Shown here: in pieces, positions 26,809 to 35,175 of the stretch | How the letters are laid out: every line of letters starts with the position of its first letter | Position numbering within the stretch: the first letter of the stretch is position 1 | Assembly (NCBI GenBank): GCA_003170295.1 | Contig: PNAJ01000151.1 | Location: 9,825-72,155, forward strand | DNA from: Bryobacterales bacterium | GTDB lineage: Bacteria > Acidobacteriota > Terriglobia > Bryobacterales > Bryobacteraceae | Direction of reading: 5' to 3' | Length of the DNA stretch: 62,331 bases | Notes under the pieces: generated by a model | What the model was told of the DNA's origin: nothing | What the model saw: the letters and a program-made list of their open reading frames with translations, nothing else | Database searches by the model: none | Translations under genes and position numbers: made by a program

Positions 26809-26994
26809 GCTGCCTTTATTTTACGAAAACATCAGGGGATCAACCGCACGAACTTGCGCGGTGACACCATCGCAACATTACTGATGAGACGGCACTCCCG
26901 ACTATTTGTTCTTGAGGTGCCCGCTGATACTTCGTAAGGCGTCCTGATGCGTCATCAGGAAAACTCGGCAATGACACCATCGCCAACACATTGA

Positions 26995-27672
26995 TCAACT
27001 GACACTTGTAGGGGATTTGAGATCAGAAAAGTCGCGGTCCAGTCTGGAATTTCGGAATCCGGGGACACGCTTTGGACGCCGCGACTCAGAAATCGGTGCC
27101 GAACACCTCGTCATCAGTTCACCCGCTTTCGGACGCCTCGCATCCCGCAGTGCTTCCAGCTCCGCGAGCTCTGTTTGCAACTGCTCGGGGGTGCCATTTT
27201 CCAAAAGGTCTACAATCGAGGCGAAACGATGAACGGAATCAGTCCGATCTACGAACATGCCGTACTCCTTGCCCAAGAGTTCAAGCGCCCGGTTCGCACC
27301 CGAGGCTTGGAAAGTGTACTCACCAGTCGGCGTCCCCTTCGAGTCGAGCACCGGCTCAGCCTGCATACAACGTTTTGCAACAGCCTTCAAACTGGTGAGA
27401 ACCCATTTCCTTCCAGCGACAATGTCGTTCATGACCTCGACAAACTTCGCTTCAGCTCTGGCGCCAGCGGCAGGAATGGTGCGTAATTCAACAAGCCTCT
27501 GTCGAATTTCAACGGTCTTCAACAGGCGAAAACCTGCCGATCGGGCAACGTGGAAGGACTTGGCTTTGTAATCCGCTGCAGTGTAAGCCTTGGCAACATC
27601 CTCCCCGCTTTCTGAGGAGATTGCGACAAGGGCAACAAATTGTTCGTGTTTCTGATTTATTAAAGTGGGCAT
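26995..27672 (-). CDS. Phage terminase small subunit
   Basis: The 225-residue product opens with a terminase small-subunit helix-turn-helix region: LINQKHEQFVALVAI, AKAYTAADYKAKSFHVARSA and LKTVEIRQRLVEL. A middle helix (KFVEVMNDIVAGRKWVL) and ANRALELLGKEYGMFVDRTD are also typical. It would bind packaging-site DNA and load the large terminase. No complete large subunit is present; only a C-terminal stub on the other strand at 20592. ATG 27672 follows GGAGG at eight bases, and GTG 27681 is the alternative. The last ~35 residues (RRPKRVPGFRNSR) are read through a copy of the 16-mer repeat at 27039 and may not be original. Confidence 0.8.
   Translation of the reverse strand: MPTLINQKHEQFVALVAISSESGEDVAKAYTAADYKAKSFHVARSAGFRLLKTVEIRQRLVELRTIPAAGARAEAKFVEVMNDIVAGRKWVLTSLKAVAKRCMQAEPVLDSKGTPTGEYTFQASGANRALELLGKEYGMFVDRTDSVHRFASIVDLLENGTPEQLQTELAELEALRDARRPKAGELMTRCSAPISESRRPKRVPGFRNSRLDRDFSDLKSPTSVS
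27039..27054 (+). repeat. 16-mer repeat CCAGTCTGGAATTTCG, copy B
   Basis: It is identical to 27765-27780 and, reversed, to 26072-26087. It falls inside the 3' end of the small-terminase gene on the opposite strand. Confidence 0.6.
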
Positions 27673-27764
27673 TTTGGTCACCTCCGGCTGTGATTTTCTC
27701 TGGGATTTCCGCGGCGCAGCTGATGTTGTTCGGTGTTCGCACCCTTGCGTGTTCGTTGCGCGCT

Positions 27765-27780
27765 CCAGTCTGGAATTTCG
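27765..27780 (+). repeat. 16-mer repeat CCAGTCTGGAATTTCG, copy C
   Basis: It lies in the 277-base gap between the primase/helicase and small-terminase genes, followed by CGGTGTCACC. The reverse complement of copy A carries a similar GTGTCAC phrase on its other side. Confidence 0.6.
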
Positions 27781-27949
27781 GCGGTGTCACCTTCTCGCGC
27801 TCCAACTTGGATCAATGGTGGTGTCAGGATCGTTCCTCCGACGTGACGGGTGACGGATGTGACGGATATTCTTCAAAAACTCCCCTATACGCGCGGGTAA
27901 CGCTATTTTTGAAAACTACCCGTCACATCTGTCACTTCTCCCCGATCTG

Positions 27950-29431
27950 TCACCACCCCCCTTCGCCCGCGTCGTTCGGCGGGGCGAGCGCGATGCCAGA
28001 GTAGAGCGTTCCACGGCTCTTGTGCTTGCCGACAATGCCTTCACGATCCGAGAGCTTCTGCCCGAACGTTTTTAGTGGCATAACGTGTTCTTCTCCGCTT
28101 GTTGCCGCCCACTGCTTGTACTCGGTATACAGAGCGGAGGAGACCGCACTGAACTCCTTTCCGGTGACGCAGCGCTCCTCGATAAAACGTCCGAGTTGGT
28201 CCATTTCAGAGCGCCACTTTTCATTGGCAGCCTGGACTTCGGGAGGCTTCGACAGCCCGGATTCGTGCCAAAGTCTCGCGCCCTTCACTGCCCACGCGAG
28301 AATGCCTTCTGCTTCCTCCAGCAGCTTTCGGGGCATGTCGCGGTCAATCTGTTCCTTGGAAATGCGTACCATGAACGGAATGGGATGTAGCCGGCTAAAA
28401 GTTGCTCGGTCATCTGCATCTTTGATTGTGGGTTTTCGGTTCGTATCCATCCACAACTTATGTGTCTCGGAAAATTCGATGGGGTTCTCGTACTTCCGCA
28501 CGGCCTTGATCTTGCCCATGCCCTGGGTGATGCGCTTCAGCTTGCCTTGCGCCAGTCTTTGACCTTCTTCCGTTTCAGAGGTCTGAACGAAGCGCGCGCC
28601 GCGCAGGTCTGCTAGGTCCGCCTGAGTGTTGTTCGACTCCTGACGCACCATGAGAGTATCGACTTGGAGTAAAGCCGAGTACTCTTCCACGAGCTGCCGG
28701 ATCGTGGTTAGCATCGTGCTTTTCCCGTTATCACCAGCGCCAAAGAGAACGAACACGGCCTTCTCGATCGTGCAACCGGTTAGCGAATACCCGAATGCTC
28801 GCTGAAGGTAGTCACAGAGGCGCTGAGCACGATCAAGTTCCACCTCGCCCGCGTCCGGGCCTCCGCCCATGATTTGATCCAAGAACGCGAGCCAACGCGG
28901 GCAGGCTGCCTCCGGTCGGTACTCGTGGTGAATCAGCTTAGTGATGAGATTCTCGCGCCGATGTTGACAAAGTTCTCCGGTCCTTAAGTCCACAGTCCCG
29001 TTGATGAAATTCAGCAAGTACGGATCCCCGTCCAGGTCCGCGGGCTTCACATAGATCTCACACTCGGCCATTGCAAGGGCGTTCGTGACGCGTCGGGCGT
29101 CCAGACTTCCGCGCGCGAACGTCTCGGCCTTCTGATTTCCGGCTTCAACTGCCTGGTGCATGAGTTCAAGCATGGCCCGCTTGGCCATTTTACGGGCTTG
29201 ATCGGTCTCGTCCACCGCCCAGCGTTTGCCGTCCCAAACCAGCCATTTCCTAAACGCGTGGCAGTAGCGGAGGTCCCTTCCGTACAGCGCGATCAATCTT
29301 TCCGCGTTGCCGTTATCGTTGTTTAGGTACGACAACAGATTAGGTTTCTCGGATTCCGTATTGTTTGTCGGCGCGTGCGCCCGCAATATTGCCAGCGCGT
29401 CATCCTCGAGTTGTGTTGGCTCACGCTGCAC
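27950..29431 (-). CDS. P4-type primase/superfamily 3 helicase (D5-like)
   Basis: The 493-residue product has the D5 N-terminal domain (NAERLIALYGRDLRYCHAFR, then WLVWDGKRWAVDE). A superfamily 3 helicase domain follows with Walker A GAGDNGKSTML near residues 229-240, a Walker B-like ADLADLRGARFV and arginine/sensor-like TNRKPTIKDADDRATFSRLHP. The C-terminal region (KTFGQKLSDREGIVGKHKSRG) resembles the winged-helix origin-binding end of P4-type proteins. It would unwind the element's own origin. The start is GTG 29431, which overlaps the 3' end of the upstream CHC2-like gene by 11 bases. That gene appears to be its split-off primase partner. Confidence 0.9.
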   Translation of the reverse strand: MQREPTQLEDDALAILRAHAPTNNTESEKPNLLSYLNNDNGNAERLIALYGRDLRYCHAFRKWLVWDGKRWAVDETDQARKMAKRAMLELMHQAVEAGNQKAETFARGSLDARRVTNALAMAECEIYVKPADLDGDPYLLNFINGTVDLRTGELCQHRRENLITKLIHHEYRPEAACPRWLAFLDQIMGGGPDAGEVELDRAQRLCDYLQRAFGYSLTGCTIEKAVFVLFGAGDNGKSTMLTTIRQLVEEYSALLQVDTLMVRQESNNTQADLADLRGARFVQTSETEEGQRLAQGKLKRITQGMGKIKAVRKYENPIEFSETHKLWMDTNRKPTIKDADDRATFSRLHPIPFMVRISKEQIDRDMPRKLLEEAEGILAWAVKGARLWHESGLSKPPEVQAANEKWRSEMDQLGRFIEERCVTGKEFSAVSSALYTEYKQWAATSGEEHVMPLKTFGQKLSDREGIVGKHKSRGTLYSGIALAPPNDAGEGGW

Positions 29432-30005
29432 CCTCCACCTCCGAAGTGATGAAGGTAGCGAGTGCTGTCTGTAGTCGCCGCTGGCGGCTGCGGCCAGCGC
29501 GTACGAGCGCCGCCGCGAATTGTGGCTGGTGCTCGCACCACGCTGTGTATTCGGAGAGAGGAGATGTGCTCAGCGCGGCGAGCAGTTCGGTATAAATCGC
29601 ACGGCTCGGATCCTCTGGCGCGAGTGATTCCAAGGCGGTCTCGCTCATGATCCGTGCCACGCCGACGAAGTAAGCCGACTCGCGCCGATGCTGCTGGGTG
29701 GCGGTGATCGATGCGCGGTCCCGAAGCGGTCGGCTGTCCACGCTGACGCCATTCAACTCTGCGAGCCATTCAAGGGCATCAGAACGCGTTCCGCCGCGGA
29801 CCCGCCGAATCAGGTCAAGTACGCCGCCGCCGACATGGTCACGGTGGTCATACCAACAACCTTTTACATCATTTAGCGAGACCGCTTGCGGGTTGTCGCC
29901 ATCTCGCCAAAACGCGCGGGCGTGGCCGTTTCTTGGCTGATCGCCTCCGAGTCCGATGAACACGTCGGTTATGGAGACCGCTCCAATGATGTCTGTGCCC
30001 TTCAT
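29421..30005 (-). CDS. CHC2-like primase zinc-domain protein
   Basis: The 194-residue product contains NGHARAFWRDGDNPQAVSLN, KGCWYDHRDHVGGGVLDLI and GTRSDALEWLAELNGV, the pattern of CHC2-type primase N-terminal domains found before or beside P4-type helicases. The canonical Cys ligands are reduced (one Cys in KGCWYDH), so zinc binding is uncertain. The C-terminal half is a helical region with CEHQPQFAAALVRAG. No TOPRIM catalytic domain is visible, so it probably works together with the next gene. Its start overlaps the preceding small gene by four bases (ATGA) and its end overlaps the helicase gene by 11, indicating a single transcript. Confidence 0.65.
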   Translation of the reverse strand: MKGTDIIGAVSITDVFIGLGGDQPRNGHARAFWRDGDNPQAVSLNDVKGCWYDHRDHVGGGVLDLIRRVRGGTRSDALEWLAELNGVSVDSRPLRDRASITATQQHRRESAYFVGVARIMSETALESLAPEDPSRAIYTELLAALSTSPLSEYTAWCEHQPQFAAALVRAGRSRQRRLQTALATFITSEVEGAA

Positions 30006-30208
30006 GACCGCCTCCGTGGAAATAGCCAGGCGGGCCGGTCTCCCGAAATACCTCTAAGATTGGCAGTGGCCCTCCTCGACCGCCTTCGGGCGAGCCGTTC
30101 GCGGAAGACCGGTTCGCAACGTGCGCAACATTGCCGGCCCGGCATCGGTGGAGCATCGCAGAGTCGGCACGTCGCCAGATTTTGTGCTACGGTGATGTTG
30201 TCTATCAA
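30002..30208 (-). CDS. Small Cys-rich protein at the head of the mobile operon
   Basis: The 68-residue product contains CRLCDAPPMPGRQCCARC, two CxxC pairs fit for one zinc ion, followed by a basic Arg-rich helix (RERLARRRSRRATANLRG). The start is TTG 30208; AGGA lies about 13 bases upstream. Its stop overlaps the start of the CHC2-like gene as ATGA, which supports it as a true coding sequence. Its role is unknown, perhaps DNA binding within the element. Confidence 0.6.
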   Translation of the reverse strand: MIDNITVAQNLATCRLCDAPPMPGRQCCARCEPVFRERLARRRSRRATANLRGISGDRPAWLFPRRRS

Positions 30209-30235
30209 AGTTGTTCGTTCCTTTCGCTGGAAAAG

Positions 30236-30266
30236 AAAAAGCCACCGTTCGCCGCGGTGGCTTTTT
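30236..30266. terminator. Strong bidirectional intrinsic terminator
   Basis: AAAAAGCCACC (30236-30246) and GGTGGCTTTTT (30256-30266) form a perfect 11-base stem with a 9-base loop. A T tract follows on both strands. It lies 28 bases upstream of the mobile operon's first codon and would insulate that operon from transcription on either side. Confidence 0.85.
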
Positions 30267-30566
30267 CGTGTGTCGATCTAATTGAAAAGGGCCCGGGGAA
30301 TCGACTGCCGGGCCAAAAAAACGTTGCTGGACTTGCTTACGCGATCATTGGTAGCCTTTCAATTCGCTCCAAAACCCGCCTTCCATCCGCTCCCATCCCT
30401 TCGAGTTGTTGGCTATTCGATTTCGACAAGCGGCATGGGACAGCATGGGAGAGGCAATTTGACCGGCCAGGAATCTTGTCCCATTCTTGTCCCAATAAAC
30501 GGGCAGTTTTCGGGATATTGAGGTCGCTTTGGTCTTTGTTTTTAATGCGATAACCCTCGCCGAATC

Positions 30567-30616
30567 CAGCCCTGAAAAGGCTGGCGTCGGCGGTTCGATT
30601 CCGTCCCTGGCCACCA
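30567..30616 (+). other. 3' half of tRNA-Phe (GAA): likely attachment site (attR-type)
   Basis: The 50 bases fold as the 3' half of a tRNA. The anticodon stem CAGCC (30567-30571) pairs with GGCTG (30579-30583) around loop CTGAAAA, whose anticodon GAA reads Phe codons. A five-base variable loop follows. The T stem GGCGG (30589-30593) pairs with CCGTC (30601-30605) around TTCGATT. The acceptor strand CCTGGCC, discriminator A and CCA end at 30616. The D arm and 5' acceptor strand are absent, and the preceding bases do not fold with it. Such a displaced 3' end is what integrases targeting a tRNA anticodon loop leave at the distal end of an inserted element. The orientation places the element on the left side. 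Confidence 0.85.
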
Positions 30617-30863
30617 CTTTTTCAATCACTTACAAGCACGCCAAACGCGGTTTTATTCCATTTCATTCCAAAACTTATTGCTCGACAGGTTTGCCTTCGT
30701 GGGGTGAAGTGTGTCTTGAGGGCTGTTCCTTGGCAGGGTCGAACCGTCCGATCCTGCACTCTTTCCCGGCCTCCAAACGGTCTCTTCCGGCGCATACGGC
30801 ACCGCCAGAAGCGTCCGATTCACCCGAAAAGACGGCGGCGATCCGCGTCCTGGAGGTGTTGCG

Positions 30864-31972
30864 TTGAGCCGAAGAGTGAATTTCGCCATCGTAGGTGGCT
30901 ACGGTGCGACAGGAAAGGCCGTCATATCCGAGCTTTTGAAGTCGGGAGATGGTGAGGTTCTCCTCGGCGGACCTGATGGAGTCAAGCTAAAGTCAGCGGT
31001 AGCCGAATTCGGCGGCAGAGTGTCCGCAGCATGTGTCGACGTTCTCGACGCCCAATCGCTGGATCGGTTTTGCAGCCGCTGCTCGCTGATCATCAATTGC
31101 GGTGGGCCTGTCATGCTGCTGCAGGACCGTGTCGCTCAAGGCTTCGCGCGCGCTGCCACTATATCGATCCGGCGGGATTGTCATTTGTGAAGGAACGAAT
31201 GCTCCCTAACGCTCAGCAGATCGCAGATTTGGGATTGTCGTTTGTTGTCTCGTCCGGGTGGATGCCTGGCCTCAGCGAACTTCTTCCCGTCCATGCGTAT
31301 ACACAGGCCAAGACGCAAATGGACTCCATCGAGTCCGTGGACGTGTACTTCTCCGACTCGGGCGAGTGGTCGGATAACGCTCTGCGGGACGCGGCCTTCT
31401 ACATCCGCAAGATTGGATTTCCCAGGCCCGGCTATTTCCGCAAGGGAGCCCGAGTTTCCAGCAAGCTGTCGGAGGCAACTCGCAAAATCGACCTCGGAAA
31501 TGCCATTGGGCGCAGACAGTTCAGCTTGGTTTCGATGGCCGAGTTGGACGAAGTAGGCCGCAGTCTCAGCGACTGCAGTTTCTCCACTTACTCGTACTTG
31601 TCCGGAGTCCGAACTACCGCAGCGGCCCTGATGATCGGCCTCTTGCCTCTCTCTGAGGAGGTTGGCGCGCGGCTCATGCGAGGTATATTTCGGCGCAACC
31701 AACTGCCTGTGGCAGGTTTTGTGGTGGCGCATGTAGCTGGCCGTGTCAAGGGCCGGAGGGCCGTGCTGAAATCCCGCATCATTTTCGAAGCCGGACGCGA
31801 CTACTGGATCAATGCGGTCACCTTGGCCGCGGTCGCCCGCATAGTCTCTGCCGCGAGAGGCGTTCAATCCGGTGTCCACTTCCTGACGGAAGCGGTCGAA
31901 GCGACGGCGCTCATGACGGAGTTGCGGAAAGCGGGAGTCGGGCAATCGGAGACTTTCGAACTCTACGACTAA
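30864..31972 (+). pseudogene. Saccharopine dehydrogenase-like protein, one frameshift
   Basis: The first frame, from TTG 30864 with GGAGG seven bases upstream, encodes the NADP-binding Rossmann start FAIVGGYGATGKAVISELL, then EFGGRVSAACVDVLDA and SLIINCGGPV. It goes off pattern at ARAATISIRR. Another frame picks up CHYIDPAGLSFVKERMLPNA and runs to 31972 with SGWMPGLSELLPVHAY and VRTTAAALMIGLL. A one-base loss near 31150-31157 explains the break. The intact protein would be about 369 residues, typical for the Sacchrp_dh_NADP family, which contains true saccharopine dehydrogenases and trans-acting enoyl reductases. The function of this branch is unknown. It begins 248 bases right of the attachment site. 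Confidence 0.75.
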
Positions 31973-32173
31973 GACTTCTGTCCGCATACGACCCAGCGCA
32001 TCTGGGAGAGGATTACTCCTGACAAACGCGCTTCTGAGAAGCTACCGAAAATGTGCCACATCAGGCACTTCTCCGTACGACCAAGTGGATTTTGAATCGT
32101 CCACAACTCGGGCATGACAACACGAGTCTAGTCAGAACTTGAGATCCTCACGCCCGCAATCGCCGTGGCTCTT

Positions 32174-34003
32174 TCAACGGCGGGCGACTTGGCCGGCGGG
32201 AAGAGGTTGCCATGCGGGGGTGCCGTCCTCCCATTGGTCGTCGGTCAGTTGCTCGACGCCTGTGCCGTCGTAGCGCATCACGAAAATCTCACCATAAGGC
32301 TGCGGCGCATCCGTGTAAACCACTTCATCCTTAAACCCCATCCTCGAACTGGTGAAGACGATGTATTCGCCGTCCGGCGACCAAGCCATGTGCGCGTCGT
32401 TCCCATGGGTGAACGTCAGGCGTTTCAGGTCTGACCCGTCGGGCTTGATGGTGTGGACCTCGTAGGCGCCATCCACCAGGCGCGAGAACATGATCAGTTC
32501 GCCGCGCGGCGACCACAGTGGAAAGTTATCGTATTCCTTCGTCACCGCCGTGACGGCTTTCGTTTCCAGGTTCATGATCCGCAGTCCGTACCCATCCTTC
32601 TCGAACGTCCGGTACACAAACCGCTTGCCATCGGGCGCAAACGATGGGAACGCGTTATTGCTCAACCCCGATGTGAGTTCCCGGAACCCTGTGCCGTCGG
32701 CATTGACCATCGCCACTTGAGCGCCGTCCTCAACGCGATCGACTGGTTTGAGAAATAACGAGTGGAAGGCATCGAAGAACGCTGCGAATCCACCGACGCC
32801 GAAGATGATCCGATTGCCGTCAGGCGACCACGCGCCGGCCAGCACGTTCCGGTCCTTGTCCTGAAAGACTACTTTGGAGACTCCCGTGGCCACCGTGGTC
32901 ACGCTGAGAGCGGCGCCGCGTGCTCCGGCCGCTGGCCCACCGACGGTTACGTACTCCCGGCCCGAGGGGCTGAACGCGGCCTGCGTTCCGCTCTGGAACA
33001 ACTCGTAATTCGGATTGCGGCTGAACGATTTGCGCCATGCCGGCCGCGGGGTTGTATTGCGCTTGTAAAAGACGACGTGCGTTCCATCAGGCGACCAGGA
33101 GGCGGAGCGGATAGTGCCGCGCGGTCCGCGCTTGCCGCTGGAGTAGTAGATGCCCGCCTCCGGCGTATCCTTCCTTATGTAACCGATCTCGTTCCCCGCC
33201 AGCGGGGACGGGTTTATTTTGACACCCGGTCCAGCGGTCACATCAGCGGACGCTCCAGTGGTGGTGTCGATCGATACGAGCCGCGTATCGTTTCCAGGCT
33301 CGGGACTCGCTCTTCGGTTTGCCAGTGTCTGTTCGGCGGTCATGCAATAAGCGATGACGTGGCGGCTGCCGGCCGTCCACTTTGGGCTGCCACAGAAATC
33401 TCCGCTCTTGGTGATCTTCTTCAATCCGGAGCCGTCCACGCGAATGATGTAAATATCCGCCAACTGAAGCCGCTCCCACCTGCCGTGCGCGAAAGGCATC
33501 GGGTTGCCGCGAACCGAGGAGAATGCGATCCACTTTCCGTCCGGCGACCACGACGGACGAAAATCGCCGTCCTTCCCCGTCGTAAGCACCTTGGCGCCCC
33601 GCGTGGCGAGATCCATCGTCCAAAGCTTCGCCGTCCCGCCGCCTCGCGTACTCACGAACACCAGTTGTTTGCTGTTAGGGGAGAATGCCGCTTGATCGTC
33701 GTAAGCCGCGTCCGTGGTCAACCGCGTGAGCCCGCTGCCGTCCGGATTCACGCGGAAAAGGTCTGCCTGGCCATTCCGGTCGGACGTGAACACGATCGAT
33801 CCGCCGTCGGGAGCCCAGACTGGGTCGTAATCTGTGTCCGGGGATGCGAGGAGGGGACGCTCGCCGCTTCCGTCGGATGCGCTCACGAAAAGCGCTAACT
33901 GGCCTTGTTGCGGATAGACGCGGCCGTACGCGATTTTACGAGGTTTGGGCGTTTCAGCCCACAATATGGCGATCGCGGTGAAGCCGATGATCGGTAAGCG
34001 CAT
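32174..34003 (-). CDS. Exported TolB-like PD40 beta-propeller protein
   Basis: The 609-residue product has a signal peptide (residues 1-16, ILWAE boundary), then about ten PD40/WD40-like repeats marked by phrases such as DYDPVWAPDGGSIVFTSDRN, RPSWSPDGKWIAFSS, ASWSPDGTHVVFYKR, GAWSPDGNRIIFG and MAWSPDGEYIVFTSS. The fold is that of TolB, which binds Pal and colicins in the periplasm. Without Tol-Pal partners here, a role as a surface sensor or binding scaffold is just as possible. It is a single gene. It may be related functionally to the S9 peptidase at 35176, whose N-terminal propeller also uses these repeats. Confidence 0.85.
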   Translation of the reverse strand: MRLPIIGFTAIAILWAETPKPRKIAYGRVYPQQGQLALFVSASDGSGERPLLASPDTDYDPVWAPDGGSIVFTSDRNGQADLFRVNPDGSGLTRLTTDAAYDDQAAFSPNSKQLVFVSTRGGGTAKLWTMDLATRGAKVLTTGKDGDFRPSWSPDGKWIAFSSVRGNPMPFAHGRWERLQLADIYIIRVDGSGLKKITKSGDFCGSPKWTAGSRHVIAYCMTAEQTLANRRASPEPGNDTRLVSIDTTTGASADVTAGPGVKINPSPLAGNEIGYIRKDTPEAGIYYSSGKRGPRGTIRSASWSPDGTHVVFYKRNTTPRPAWRKSFSRNPNYELFQSGTQAAFSPSGREYVTVGGPAAGARGAALSVTTVATGVSKVVFQDKDRNVLAGAWSPDGNRIIFGVGGFAAFFDAFHSLFLKPVDRVEDGAQVAMVNADGTGFRELTSGLSNNAFPSFAPDGKRFVYRTFEKDGYGLRIMNLETKAVTAVTKEYDNFPLWSPRGELIMFSRLVDGAYEVHTIKPDGSDLKRLTFTHGNDAHMAWSPDGEYIVFTSSRMGFKDEVVYTDAPQPYGEIFVMRYDGTGVEQLTDDQWEDGTPAWQPLPAGQVARR

Positions 34004-34214
34004 GTGAGAGAGTCTAAAGCGCCGTCTACCCTCGGCGCAAGCCTCCTGTGGCTAACCCGCAGTTTTCATTTCCGTTAATGCGTGGTTATCGCGTCGAACC
34101 CAGCGCATGCTATATGCAAGCGTTTCGTGACCTTTTGCGCGATAAAAGGTCGTGAGAGATTCTGCCGCTCCATGCAGTTCGACTTGGGACACCGTCAGGA
34201 GACTCCTCCGAACA

Positions 34215-34340
34215 CTACTTCACCGCGATCGTCACCCCAGCCTGCGATTTTATCCCGCCAATGTTGAGAGTAATTGGCACCGCCGTCCCCGTCGGGACCC
34301 CCTGCGGCACCACCGCATTCACCTGCAATAACAGGACGCC
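34215..34340 (-). pseudogene. Second TIGR03437 C-terminal stub
   Basis: The minus strand reads QVNAVVPQGVPTGTAVPITL, then NIGGIKSQAGVTIAVK and a TAG at 34217-34215. This is the closing segment of a TIGR03437 domain. The match stops near 34326-34340, immediately before the ATG of the integrase remnant on the opposite strand at 34343. Nothing of the remaining ~170 residues of the domain is present. Confidence 0.78.
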
Positions 34341-34342
34341 AA

Positions 34343-35027
34343 ATGAACGATTTAGTTGCACCACAAGAGATCGCCCAAGTGGGAGAATTTAAAGGCGTGT
34401 ACAACATGGCGCTGAACGAATTTTTGGACTGGTTCCAGCAGGCGCCGCGCGGCCGGGCTTCACCAAGGCTACCGTGAGCGCCTGAACTGGCTCAGGGGAT
34501 CAGCCGTGTGAAGACTGGGATTCGCTCCGGGAACTTGCTGTCGCAGCGCCAGGCGCAGGCGCTTCTGAGTGCGCCCGACATCACGACAGTGGGTGGGCTC
34601 CGCGATCGCGCGATTCTCGCGGTGCTTCTCGGCTGCGGGGTGCGACACGGCCGTGTTCGGACGGGCGCCCATGCCAACGTGGGTGAAGGTGGCAATTGGC
34701 GCATGGACATCCGCCGCCGACCTCGCAATCGACCATGTGTTCTGACCAGTGATTCGCGGCGGCTCTGTCACCGGTGAGTGCCTTGGTGAGAAGGTTGTCT
34801 GGCAGATGCTCAAACGCCGCGCGGCCGAGGTCGGCGTCCCTGGAATCGCTCCGCACGATCTGCGGCGCGCCTGCGCGAAGCTATGCCGGGCGGCCGGGGC
34901 GAACTTGAACGGATCCAGCTCCGCCTGGGTCACGCATCCGTACAGACGACAGAACGATACCTTGGCGCCAAGCAGGATTTGGTCCACGCGCCGAACGACG
35001 CAATAAAGCTTAGAGTGGCAGTAGCGG
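34343..35027 (+). pseudogene. Tyrosine-recombinase integrase, heavily decayed
   Basis: Pieces of one integrase occur in order in different frames. First is EFKGVYNMALNEFLDWFQQA, then GFTKATVSA and a stop. After a missing stretch comes ELAQGISRVK, SQRQAQALLSAPDITTVGGL and RDRAILAVLLGCGVR. After another deletion come HGRVRT, PTWVKVAIGAWTSAADLAID, an in-frame TGA near 34743, EKVVWQMLKRRAAEVGV and APHDLRRACAKLCRAAG. After a further shift come GELERIQLRLGHASVQTTER and YLGAKQDLVHAPND. The Arg of HDLRR, His of LGHAS and Tyr of ERYLG are the recombinase catalytic residues. The gene cannot function. It may be the lost integrase of the element to its left, but it lies 3.7 kb beyond the tRNA-Phe site. 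Confidence 0.88.
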
Positions 35028-35175
35028 TTGGCCGGAACAGCTGGACTTTCATTGGCAGCGATCGCGGCGGTGCAAGCGGCGATTTCTCAGCGATTCTACT
35101 TTCCGGATTGTAGCTCCGCGCGGCGCCTGCCTTTCGCGGCCGCTCGTGCTACACTAATCGCTCACCGGAGCCCAT

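Larger units (their letters stand above)
26134..30616. mobile_element. Decayed integrative element (phage-satellite-like) ending at a tRNA-Phe attachment site
   Basis: Five minus-strand genes (Cys-rich small protein, CHC2-like protein, P4-type primase/helicase, small terminase, zinc-ribbon) form a replication-and-packaging module. Its right end is a displaced 3' half of tRNA-Phe at 30567-30616. No intact integrase lies inside, and no capsid genes are seen, as in phage satellites or a deleted prophage. The left limit is not visible. No intact tRNA-Phe was found to the left in this window, so the stated left coordinate is only the last recognisable gene. Confidence 0.6.

Noticed and set aside
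30345..30629. Minus-strand frame reading VARDGIEPPTPAFSG
   Set aside because: This well-known spurious reading arises from the antisense strand of a tRNA 3' end. Here it spans the tRNA-Phe fragment, so it is not a gene.
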